Program-made: the position numbers and the translations under genes
Notes under the pieces: generated by a model
Databases searched by the model: none
What the model was told of the DNA's origin: nothing
What the model saw: the letters and a program-made list of their open reading frames with translations, nothing else
Shown: positions 24,301 to 32,410 of the stretch, in pieces
Layout: each line of letters opens with the position of its first letter
Position numbering within the stretch: position 1 is the stretch's first letter
Assembly (NCBI RefSeq): GCF_900111985.1
Contig: NZ_FOKI01000036.1
Span: 1-32,410, forward strand
From: Clostridium frigidicarnis
GTDB lineage: Bacteria; Bacillota; Clostridia; Clostridiales; Clostridiaceae
DNA: 32,410 nucleotides
Direction of reading: 5' to 3'

Positions 24301-27300
24301 TCAGGATGGAGCATATGGTCCTATTGATAAGCCTATACAAGCAATTAAGATAATGTTAAACAATGGTTTAGAAGATATGGATATAAAATATCAGGTTTAT
24401 ATAAAGGAAAATAAGACTTGGGAAGATTGGAAATCAAACGGAGAGCAAGCTGGAGAAATAGGGAAAACTATTCAGGCTATACGAATAAAACTAGATGGTA
24501 GTACCTATGGATATTCAATAAAATATATTACATTTACAAATAAAGAAGCGTATAAAGAGGTTCAAGATGGTGAAATATCAGGTAGCTTTATTGAGGGGGC
24601 AGATGGTATAGTCGGAGTCTCACCTATATTATGTAAAACTTTTATGAGTATAGATAAAGACACCACATGGACAAAGGATGAGGGACCTAAAAAATTTGAT
24701 TGTGTTGTAGAAGTTAAGGAAAATGTAACATTAACTATAGAGCCAGGTGTAGAAATATTATTTAATAATGAAGAAGGTTTAGAATGCGGTCTTATAGTTG
24801 CAGGAAAGGTAATTGCTAATGGGGATGATTTAAATAAAATTAAGATAATATCAGCAGCTAATAATACTAATTTTTTAGTTACCCTTAGCGGCACATTAGA
24901 CGGAAATAATATAATTATACAGACAAATGAAGTAGAAGATGATTGTGTTTTAAGAAACTATGGTGCTTTAAACCTTAATAAAGTAGAGATGATAAATAAA
25001 GCTAACGGAAATAAAGGAACAGCTATATTTTCTAAATCTAACAATGAAGTAAATATTTTTGAAAGTAAATTTGAGAATTTTGATCGAGGAGTAAAAAAAC
25101 TTGGATCAGGTAGGTTGGTTATTGCTAATAGTAAGTTTTTAAATAACCATTTTGCTATTGAAGTTTTGGTAGAAGAAAATAACAAAAATAAAGATGGGAT
25201 TATAATAGATAATAACTTTATAGAAGGAAATGAATATGGCATAAACATAGCTGGTGGAGATCATTATGATGCAAACATAGCTCAGAAAGTAACCATCTGT
25301 GGGAACTATATAAATTTAAGTAAATCAGCAGGAATACATATAGTTTCTAAACTAATTTCAAATATTAATATATATAATAACCAGATAGTTAGATCAGGTT
25401 TAACTAAAACAACAGATAAATTAGTTGCTTTAGGGCCTATATGTATTACTAATACAGAAATAAAAGAAGATAAAGAAGACATTTTTAGCACTATAAATCC
25501 AATAGATTCTACCAGGGCAAATATAGTACAGGGAAACAATTATGATGGTATCATATTAAACAATGTAACTATATCCAGCAATATAACCATTGAGAAGGGA
25601 CATAATGATTATATAGCTCAAAATGGGGTTTATGTGAAAAAAAGTTTTAAAATAGGTAAGGGAGTAATAATCAAAAGTAAAAACTCTAAGTATCCTTTAT
25701 TTGAAGTTACTGGTCAATTATTACTTAATGGTACTAATGCAGAGCCAGTTGTAATAACAAGTATTAATGATGATAGATATCCTTTAGGTCATATAAACAC
25801 TAATGATGAAGATGATAACAAAATATCATATATTAGTATATTTAAAGATGGAAGCTTAGTAGGAAATAATGTAATAATGAGGAATTGCGGTAAAAATGAT
25901 GAAGATGCTAGTATTTTTAATAGTGGTAATTTAGTACTGAATAATTCAACTATAGAAAATTTAGAAGGTATTGGAACACAATCATACGATAATTTAAATA
26001 TAAATAGTTCTACTATAAAAAGTACCTCTTATGGGGTAGAGAATGCAGTACAAGATGATGTAATTAAATCTAGTATAATAAGTTTTAACAGTGGTAATTT
26101 AGTACTGAATAATTCAACTATAGAAAATTTATCAGATCTTGGCTTTGGGGTAGAATCATACGGTAATTTAAATATAAATAGTTCCACTATAAAAAATACC
26201 TATTGTGGAGTACAGAGTAAAGGACAAGGTAATGTAATTAATTCTAGTATAATAAATTGTAAACACGGTGTTTGTAATTATGGAACATTGCTTGTAAATA
26301 GAAGTAAGATAGATGGCGGCAGTGTAGGAATAGAGGCTACAACAGATAACGAGACTACTATACTAGAGTCTCAGATATTAAACTGTGATAGAGGAATACT
26401 AGTTTTAAAAGGTAAAGCGAATATTATTAACAATAAATTTGAAAATTACAATGAATATGGAATTACACTTTGCTACCAAAATGATTATCAGATATTATAT
26501 AATTCTTTTATAGCAAACACTAGTCCATATAATAGTGATAGATATGCTATTTTAAGTATACCAAGTGGAGTGATTAAGGTCCAATATAACTATTGGAACT
26601 CACAATATGGACCAAATAAAGATGGAGAAACATATAATCCTAAAAAAGGAGAATATGTTAAGGGTGAAATAGATTATTCAAATTATCTATCAGAGCCAAC
26701 TACAGTAAATCTAGATATAGACTTAAACGAATATCAGAAACAGATTAATGATTATATTAACCAAGCAGAGTATTCTATTCAAAGACAATTTGGACAAGAA
26801 GGTATAAATGTAGCTACTGGAAACTATTCTAAAAAAGTTATGGATATATCAATTACGTCTCCAGGTATTCCTATAGAAATATACAGAACTTACAACTCTA
26901 GATCTAAAGATGCAGGAGAATATCTAGGAAAAGGTTGGAGATTTTCTTATGAAAGTAACATTAAAGATATAGATTCAAGCTTTAAAATACCTGGAAAAGT
27001 TGTAACGTTACCTGATGGAGGGGTTCAAAGTTTTAAGCTCAACGATGATAATACATTCACAGCTTTAGATTCAAGAAATAGGCTTGAAAAAATAAATAAT
27101 CAATATGTATTAATATCAAAAACTAACGATAGATTTACTTTTGATAATGATGTATTAATTGAAATAAGAGATAAAAATAACAATGTATTAAAGATAAGCT
27201 ATGATGAAAATAAGAAAATCAATAAGATTTATAATGAAAGTGGCATTCAATGTGAATTTAGTTATAGTAATGGAAAGTTAGCATCAATAACAGAAAGTGT

Positions 27301-30300
27301 TAATGGAATTAAAGAAAGAAGTATAACTTATAATTATTCAAATAATCTTCTTGAAAGTGTTAATGATGTTAATGGAAATATTGTTGAGATATACGAGTAT
27401 GATTATGAAAGTAGATTAAAAAATATTAAAATAGATGGACAATCTATTGAGAGTGTTTCTTATTATGATGATGATGAAAATAAGAGTAAAATTGCAACCC
27501 ATAGGGATGAATTAGGAAATGAGAACACATACACCTATGATAATAATAAGAGGATAGTTGTAATAACAGATTCTAACAAAAGGTTTAATGAAATGTATTA
27601 TGACAATTCTATGAATGTTGTACTCAAAATAAACCCAGATGGAACATCAGAAACAGTAGAATATTTCTTAGATGAAAATGGTGTAAATAAGTTTGGAGAA
27701 ACAAAATCAAGTAGAGATAAAAATGGTAACTCTGTTAAATATGAGTATGATAAAAATGGAAATACTTCAAAACAAATAAATCCAGATGGTGGAATCAAAT
27801 ATTATTTCTATGATGATAAAAATAATTTAATAAAAGAAATAGATGAAACAGACAAAAAAACTTTTTATATCTATGATGAAAATAAGATAAATATTGTGAA
27901 AATTATAAAGCCTATTAATGGAACTGATGAGTATGATGGAACAAATGATAATAACTTTTTAGTTTCAAAAATTGAATATTATTCATCTGAAGAACTTAAA
28001 TCAATAGGGTGTGCAATTAATGGATTAATTAAAAGAAAAGTAAATCCTGAAGGTGGAATTCAGCAATTTTCACATGATAAATTTGGAAATGTTATTCAAA
28101 CTATTGATGAAGAAGGCCATATTATAGATATGGAGTATAATAACCTTGGGCAAAAGATAAAAGAAAAAGTCGGGAACAAATTCGAAACACAATATAAGTA
28201 TGATAATAAAGGAATTTTATTAGAAACTACGTATGATAATGGTTCAAAAAGTAAAACTATTTATGATATATATGGAAGAAAGATAAAAGAAATATCACCA
28301 AATTTATATGCGGATTTTAAAGATAGCAAGGGTAAAACTTATACTTATTATGAAAATGGTAAAGTTAAATCTATTACTAATGAAGAAGGATATACAACAG
28401 AGTTTACTTATGACGTATACGGAAATATGGAAACTGCAAAACAAGCTAACGGAGCTTATAATATTTTTAAGTATGATGATATGAATAGAGCAATTAAAAA
28501 ATACTTTAAAGACAATATTAACTCTAATCCTATATTGCTTGAAGAGTATGAATATAATATTGATGAAGATTATAGTAAAGATTCAAAAATAAGAACAATA
28601 AAGAAAACATACAGTGAAGATAATAAATATAGTGTTATAGAACAGCTTCATGATTTTAGGGATAATATTATAGAACAGACTGATGAAGAGGGTGTAAAAA
28701 CAAAAACATATTATAACCTAAATGGTACTAAGGCATATGAGATGGATGAAAACCAATCTATAACTTACTATGAATATGATGGACTAAATAGGCTTGTAAA
28801 AGTTTTAACACCAGTTAAAGGAGAAAGTAATGATACTGTTTATAGCTCCGTAACTTTCCAATATGATAGGAATGGCAATAAAGTAAAAGAAATATTAGGA
28901 AAAGATTTAGTTAAAAAAGATGAAAATTCTAGTGAAGTTATAACGAATGAACATTCCTATTATAAGAATGGAAAATTAAAGTCTAATTACGATGATGAGG
29001 GAAGAAAAACTGAATTTGAGTATGACGAAGCTAATAACTTAATAAAACAAATAGTAACTATAAACTCTAATAATGAAAAAAATATTATTGAGTATGAAAA
29101 TAATTATTTAGGAAAACCAATAAAGCAAATTGAATATGTTAAGGCTGGAGATATTTATGGTAATGAAATAAATGACGACAATATAATAAACATTGAAACA
29201 GAATATGATTATGACCTTAATGGAAATATGATAAAGAAACTTATAGCTGGGTATAATGAAACTAATTATAAGTATGACAAGCTTAATAGGGAAATTGCAG
29301 TTGAAGAAAAGTCATTGTCTGAACCAGAAGAATGTAATGTAATAGAAACTACAAAAGTTTATGACTGGAAAGATGATATAATCATTGAGGTTGATGGAAA
29401 TGGAAATTCCACTGCAGAACGTTATAATCCTAGAGGATTTTTAGAATCTCATACTGATGGAAATTGGGGCATAACAAGGTTCTATTATGATTTACAAGGA
29501 AGATTAGTAGAGAGAACAGCTGTTAACAACAATAACGATAGAATAAGATATATATATAATAATAAAGGTCTTATAATAGGAGAGCTAAATGTAACATATG
29601 AAAATGAAGAAGAGATAACAGCAATAGTTACAAAAGCTTATAAATATGATAAAAAAGGAAACAAAATAAAAGAATTAGATGCATTAGGTTTTGACAAAGG
29701 GGTAGGAACTTCCTTAGAAGAAAAAATAGATTCAGGTTATGGAATAGAGTACGAATATAACCTAAAGAATCAATTAATTAAAATGTTAGAACCTGAAGAT
29801 AAAGCTAAAAATCTTAACTTTACTTATATGTATGACTATGATGGAATGGGAAGAAAGATAAGAGAAGAAGATTCCAAGGATCATATATTTGAATTTGAAT
29901 ATAATAACTCAGATAAGTTATTAAATAAAAAGTTCATCTTAGGCAATAAATCTATAGAACTTGAAAGATATGAATATGATCTGTTAGATAATATTATAAC
30001 TAAATTTGATGGCAATGGTAATAAAACAATAATAGAGATGAACAGTCTTAATAAGCCAAGAAAAATAATATTCCCAGATGATAACAGCATTGATTTAAAC
30101 ATAATAACATATCAATATGATATTTACGGAAATGAAGTATTTAATCAAGACACATTAGGAAAAACTCATAAATGCAGTTTTGACTATAAAGGTAATTTAT
30201 TAAAAGAAGTTGAATGTGATTCTAATGGGAAAAGTGAAATAATAAAAGAATTCAAATATGATAAAAATGGAAATAAGATATTTGAAAAAGACGGAAATGG

Positions 30301-32410
30301 GAACTTTAGTGAATATATCTATGATGCTTTAGATAAATTAAAAGTTATTAACTTCTATGATAATAGCATAGCAGAAAAACCTGTTATAAGAACAAAGACT
30401 TATGAGTATAACAGTGATGGAAAAATAGTAGAAGAAACTAACTACATGGGAAACACAACATCATATAAATATGATAACTTAGGAAGATTAATAGAAAAAT
30501 ATGATGGAGAAGGAATCTTAGTAGAAAAGCTAGAGTATTACCAAAACGGTTGTCAAAGTAAATCCATAGATGCATTAGGTAATGTAAAGCGTTTTGAATA
30601 TGATAAAAATAACAGGTTAATTGCAACTATAGATGGGGAAGAAAATAAAATAATTCAAGGATATGATAGTTTAGGAAACGTTGAGTATAAAGCTGATGGA
30701 AATGGCAACAAAACTGTATATGGATATGATGAATTAAATAGATTAAAATCAGTATTAAATCCTAAGAAAGAACTAACTATCTATAATTATGACAATAATG
30801 GAAACCTAATAGAACAAATAGAAGGTAATGGAAATAAAACTACCTTTGTATACAACGTAGCAAACAAAAAAATAAAAACAATAGAGTCTTCTATAAACGA
30901 AGAAGGAATATCTAGTGATAGCTTAGAAAATCTTACCTATGATTCAAGTGGTAACATAAAAACCAAAAAAGATAGAAATGGCAAAGTTACAATATTTACT
31001 TATGATATTCATGGAAGAATAATATCAGAAGGTGTAGGAGATTTAAGTATTACCTTTGATTATGATAATAATGGCAATCAAATTTCCCTAAAAGATGCAA
31101 CTGGTACAACAATAAGAGAGTTTGATGGATTAAATAGAGCAATATCTAAAGAGGTACCTGCTATAGGAAAGTCAACATATGTATACGAAAATATTGAAGG
31201 CCTAGAAAATGGACATTATGAAGAAATCACTATTGATCCTAAGGGAAATACAACAAAGAAAGTCTACAATAAGGCAGATAGATTAATAAGAGTAATTGCT
31301 GATAATAAGACTACAACTTATGAATATTGCTTAAATGGTAATAGAAAAACTATAATTTATCCAGATGGTTCAAGAGAAGAATATGAATACAATAAGGATA
31401 ATAGGTTAAAAACATTAACAAATAAAAAAGCAGAAAATGAGATTTTAGAAATCTTTAACTACAAATATGACTCAGCAGGAAATATAACTTCAAAGACTGA
31501 TAAAAAAGGAATAACAAGCTATAGTTATGATGAGTTAAACAGATTATTAACGGTAACAGAACCAGATAACAAAGAGACAAGTTATCTTTATGACAAATCT
31601 GGAAATAGAATAAGTAAAACTTTAGTTGAAAAAGGTGTTATGTATATAACAACCTATTCCTACAATGAAAAAAATAGATTAATAAGTACTGTAACTAAGG
31701 ATAAAGACAGGGTACTAGGCTTTAAAAATTATGAGTATGACAATAATGGAAACATAATAAAAGAAATTTCAGCTAATGCAATAAGCGATACGGTATCTAA
31801 TGATGTAAGTAATGATACTAGTAAATTCAACATAAACACTGTAGAATATGTTTATGATGATTTAAATCAACAAATTGAAGCTAAGGATGAAAATGGAGTA
31901 TTAGTTAAAAATACTTACAATGGAGAAGGATTAAGAGTTTCAAAGGAAAGTAAAGAAGGAAAAACCCATTTCTTATATGAAGGTGACAAAGTTATCTTAG
32001 AAGTTCAGGACAAAACCCTTTTAGAAAAAGGAAGAAATGTTTATGGACTAAACTTATTAATGAGAAAAGTAGGGGATACTGAAGCATATTATATGTACAA
32101 TGGACATGGTGATGTTACAAACTTATTAGATGGAACTGGAAAAATAATAGGAAGTTATTACTATGATGCCTTTGGAAAAGTAGAGGAATCTACAAGTGAT
32201 ATTAGCAATCCATATAAATATGCAGGATATCAGTATGATGAAGAGATAGGAAAATACTATTTAAAAAGCAGAATGTATGATCCAGAGACAGCAAGATTTA
32301 TGCAAGAAGATACCTATAGAGGAGATAAAAATGATCCATTAAGTCTTAATCTATACACATACTGCGAAAATAATCCTTTGATTTATGATGATCAAAATGG
32401 ACACTGGCCT
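21395..32410 (+). CDS. Giant RHS/YD-repeat surface protein, probable polymorphic toxin (3' end outside window)
   Basis: At least 3672 codons, open to the window edge. AAAGGAGG (21376-21383) precedes ATG 21395. There is no signal peptide (starts MIEIRDSIGVAPERL). Domains in order: unknown N-terminal region (1-310); choline-binding-type wall repeats (about 313-385, DGWVTIDGEKYYYKDGK, TGWQTIDGKRYYF); five Ig-like repeats of 109-114 residues, each with GWALN-x-SG (W at about 414, 523, 637, 751, 860); two segments like clostridial hydrophobic-W repeats (about 946-1049); a right-handed beta-helix rich in Asn/Ser/Ile (about 1050-1765); then YD/RHS repeats (EYDxNGN and similar) to the end. The last 110 residues are the RHS core motif (YYMYNGHGDVTNLLD, GKIIGSYYYDAFG, KYYLKSRMYDPETARF, LYTYCENNPL). 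In this family the shell encloses a C-terminal toxin that starts right after this motif. Toxin and immunity genes would lie beyond 32410. No PAAR or VgrG type VI element is present. Confidence 0.93.
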   Translation, partial: MIEIRDSIGVAPERLDFGKDTEKVSGDNQVNLDHYKSVLDGGQKKEIEEDTSESTMENNFNTYIDHFSLAYAGLMDNDVGSLYKDSISNYCNSIPRDKGIWIIDKDRKYILEKINKATDKTYFIDDNGYLKEDIKTPINSEKSKIYSSILDTLIKNYKVIIGKDFGFTTYNDKEDKYIKSEFKDVNSKIFVNKDNSKILLILNNNYFTNSTSIIKEKEKESDLFNSLEKLSDSLNDDIEPIENKQEIILAEEKVKLEFKKNIEESKVRTKRETTYSLDTSSDEVMCTTSQDKNQVLFKTILKSSEVTKTEDVKDGWVTIDGEKYYYKDGKPCVGLILVGDKYYYMDSDGKMQTGWQTIDGKRYYFYEDGSMARNTTIDGWNIDDYGVATNVPRINVELPEDENKITTNFNIYGWALNPSGIKEVNVYIDDKFLGKADTGIERLDVDNAFPGYIGGNKSGFNYDVDINTIPQGKRKILVKAIGNDGTSIDYIKFINVEKLPLKIQVDIPSEEEEITKEFSIYGWALNPSGMNKIDVYIDDEFLGKADINIERSDIESAFPGYIGGDKSGFNYNVDINKIPPGQHKILVRAIGNDGTSIDYIRIINIKKLPLKIWVEFPNENEEITQTKETQSFPIEGWALNPSGIKVIDIYIDGKFIGKANMGIEREDINYLFPGYLDGDKSGFNYIIDLNKISAGYHKVLVRATGNDGTYIDDIRNITINKLPLKIYIDSPEDKLEVTQNKTNSSLDISGWALNQSGIKAVDIYLDSKFLGTSSIGRETEDLDKMYPGYLNGDKAGFDYSLDLLQISEGEHEILTRAIGNDGTTLDDIRTIKINKLKPLINVESPINGTITSDGISINGWALNASGINRVEVYLDGDLVGNAHINMERKDVDSAFPGYINGENSGFAYMLNTDYVPQGYHIISVKAFGNDGSMINQEKTFTRVQKNTTVELKVETYGLFGENLQWSDFCQDGAYGPIDKPIQAIKIMLNNGLEDMDIKYQVYIKENKTWEDWKSNGEQAGEIGKTIQAIRIKLDGSTYGYSIKYITFTNKEAYKEVQDGEISGSFIEGADGIVGVSPILCKTFMSIDKDTTWTKDEGPKKFDCVVEVKENVTLTIEPGVEILFNNEEGLECGLIVAGKVIANGDDLNKIKIISAANNTNFLVTLSGTLDGNNIIIQTNEVEDDCVLRNYGALNLNKVEMINKANGNKGTAIFSKSNNEVNIFESKFENFDRGVKKLGSGRLVIANSKFLNNHFAIEVLVEENNKNKDGIIIDNNFIEGNEYGINIAGGDHYDANIAQKVTICGNYINLSKSAGIHIVSKLISNINIYNNQIVRSGLTKTTDKLVALGPICITNTEIKEDKEDIFSTINPIDSTRANIVQGNNYDGIILNNVTISSNITIEKGHNDYIAQNGVYVKKSFKIGKGVIIKSKNSKYPLFEVTGQLLLNGTNAEPVVITSINDDRYPLGHINTNDEDDNKISYISIFKDGSLVGNNVIMRNCGKNDEDASIFNSGNLVLNNSTIENLEGIGTQSYDNLNINSSTIKSTSYGVENAVQDDVIKSSIISFNSGNLVLNNSTIENLSDLGFGVESYGNLNINSSTIKNTYCGVQSKGQGNVINSSIINCKHGVCNYGTLLVNRSKIDGGSVGIEATTDNETTILESQILNCDRGILVLKGKANIINNKFENYNEYGITLCYQNDYQILYNSFIANTSPYNSDRYAILSIPSGVIKVQYNYWNSQYGPNKDGETYNPKKGEYVKGEIDYSNYLSEPTTVNLDIDLNEYQKQINDYINQAEYSIQRQFGQEGINVATGNYSKKVMDISITSPGIPIEIYRTYNSRSKDAGEYLGKGWRFSYESNIKDIDSSFKIPGKVVTLPDGGVQSFKLNDDNTFTALDSRNRLEKINNQYVLISKTNDRFTFDNDVLIEIRDKNNNVLKISYDENKKINKIYNESGIQCEFSYSNGKLASITESVNGIKERSITYNYSNNLLESVNDVNGNIVEIYEYDYESRLKNIKIDGQSIESVSYYDDDENKSKIATHRDELGNENTYTYDNNKRIVVITDSNKRFNEMYYDNSMNVVLKINPDGTSETVEYFLDENGVNKFGETKSSRDKNGNSVKYEYDKNGNTSKQINPDGGIKYYFYDDKNNLIKEIDETDKKTFYIYDENKINIVKIIKPINGTDEYDGTNDNNFLVSKIEYYSSEELKSIGCAINGLIKRKVNPEGGIQQFSHDKFGNVIQTIDEEGHIIDMEYNNLGQKIKEKVGNKFETQYKYDNKGILLETTYDNGSKSKTIYDIYGRKIKEISPNLYADFKDSKGKTYTYYENGKVKSITNEEGYTTEFTYDVYGNMETAKQANGAYNIFKYDDMNRAIKKYFKDNINSNPILLEEYEYNIDEDYSKDSKIRTIKKTYSEDNKYSVIEQLHDFRDNIIEQTDEEGVKTKTYYNLNGTKAYEMDENQSITYYEYDGLNRLVKVLTPVKGESNDTVYSSVTFQYDRNGNKVKEILGKDLVKKDENSSEVITNEHSYYKNGKLKSNYDDEGRKTEFEYDEANNLIKQIVTINSNNEKNIIEYENNYLGKPIKQIEYVKAGDIYGNEINDDNIINIETEYDYDLNGNMIKKLIAGYNETNYKYDKLNREIAVEEKSLSEPEECNVIETTKVYDWKDDIIIEVDGNGNSTAERYNPRGFLESHTDGNWGITRFYYDLQGRLVERTAVNNNNDRIRYIYNNKGLIIGELNVTYENEEEITAIVTKAYKYDKKGNKIKELDALGFDKGVGTSLEEKIDSGYGIEYEYNLKNQLIKMLEPEDKAKNLNFTYMYDYDGMGRKIREEDSKDHIFEFEYNNSDKLLNKKFILGNKSIELERYEYDLLDNIITKFDGNGNKTIIEMNSLNKPRKIIFPDDNSIDLNIITYQYDIYGNEVFNQDTLGKTHKCSFDYKGNLLKEVECDSNGKSEIIKEFKYDKNGNKIFEKDGNGNFSEYIYDALDKLKVINFYDNSIAEKPVIRTKTYEYNSDGKIVEETNYMGNTTSYKYDNLGRLIEKYDGEGILVEKLEYYQNGCQSKSIDALGNVKRFEYDKNNRLIATIDGEENKIIQGYDSLGNVEYKADGNGNKTVYGYDELNRLKSVLNPKKELTIYNYDNNGNLIEQIEGNGNKTTFVYNVANKKIKTIESSINEEGISSDSLENLTYDSSGNIKTKKDRNGKVTIFTYDIHGRIISEGVGDLSITFDYDNNGNQISLKDATGTTIREFDGLNRAISKEVPAIGKSTYVYENIEGLENGHYEEITIDPKGNTTKKVYNKADRLIRVIADNKTTTYEYCLNGNRKTIIYPDGSREEYEYNKDNRLKTLTNKKAENEILEIFNYKYDSAGNITSKTDKKGITSYSYDELNRLLTVTEPDNKETSYLYDKSGNRISKTLVEKGVMYITTYSYNEKNRLISTVTKDKDRVLGFKNYEYDNNGNIIKEISANAISDTVSNDVSNDTSKFNINTVEYVYDDLNQQIEAKDENGVLVKNTYNGEGLRVSKESKEGKTHFLYEGDKVILEVQDKTLLEKGRNVYGLNLLMRKVGDTEAYYMYNGHGDVTNLLDGTGKIIGSYYYDAFGKVEESTSDISNPYKYAGYQYDEEIGKYYLKSRMYDPETARFMQEDTYRGDKNDPLSLNLYTYCENNPLIYDDQNGHWP

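Overview
The window is about 32.4 kb of AT-rich DNA with strong Shine-Dalgarno sites, many long hairpin terminators and AT-biased codon use. It carries a BhlA/UviB holin-like peptide, two M6 proteases, a bacterial zinc phospholipase C, clostridial hydrophobic-W-like and choline-binding-like wall modules, and an EF-G-like GTPase. Together these point to a Clostridium sensu stricto species, perhaps near the solventogenic C. beijerinckii / C. saccharobutylicum group. That species-level guess is inference from gene content, not a database result.

Layout. 1-53: 3' end of tRNA-Asn with its terminator. 98-812: non-coding DNA with one notable hairpin. 813-1799: exported leucine-rich-repeat protein. 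2008-6296: two tandem paralogous secreted M6 metalloproteases that differ in their C-terminal modules. 6723-8801: EF-G-like GTPase. 9265-10528: small unknown protein plus ROK glucokinase. 10721-11176: orphan C-terminal piece of a Sua5-type threonylcarbamoyl-AMP synthase, probably a gene remnant. 11302-11940 (minus): LemA-family membrane protein with a clear promoter. 12222-12565: two small basic proteins. 12573-12813: a strongly structured stretch that looks like an undescribed non-coding RNA. 13343-14581: cinA. 14634-14814: a cluster of perfect palindromes. 14979-15914: CPBP membrane protease. 16239-17126 (minus): secreted zinc-dependent phospholipase C. 17520-19076: ABC-F ATPase. 19192-19350: Cys-rich mini-protein. 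19579-20412: SagB/ThcOx-type oxidoreductase. 20775-20972: BhlA/UviB holin-like peptide. 21395 to the end: one giant open gene of at least 3672 codons, cut by the window edge.

The most interesting part is 20775-32410. A holin-like peptide is followed by a giant RHS/YD-repeat protein with no visible signal peptide. From the N-terminus that protein carries an unknown domain, choline-binding-type wall repeats, five Ig-like repeats, hydrophobic-W-like segments, a right-handed beta-helix region and a very long YD-repeat shell ending in the RHS core motif. The C-terminal (presumably toxic) tip lies beyond the window. By analogy with TcdE and the large clostridial toxins, and with UviB on bacteriocin plasmids, the holin-like peptide could export or release the RHS protein. 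This is inference.

Two families of dispersed intergenic repeats are scattered through the window: a roughly 56-nt near-palindrome with four copies, one of which has matching changes in both arms, and a longer degenerate repeat ending in a small hairpin. No transposase, CRISPR array or rRNA gene was seen.
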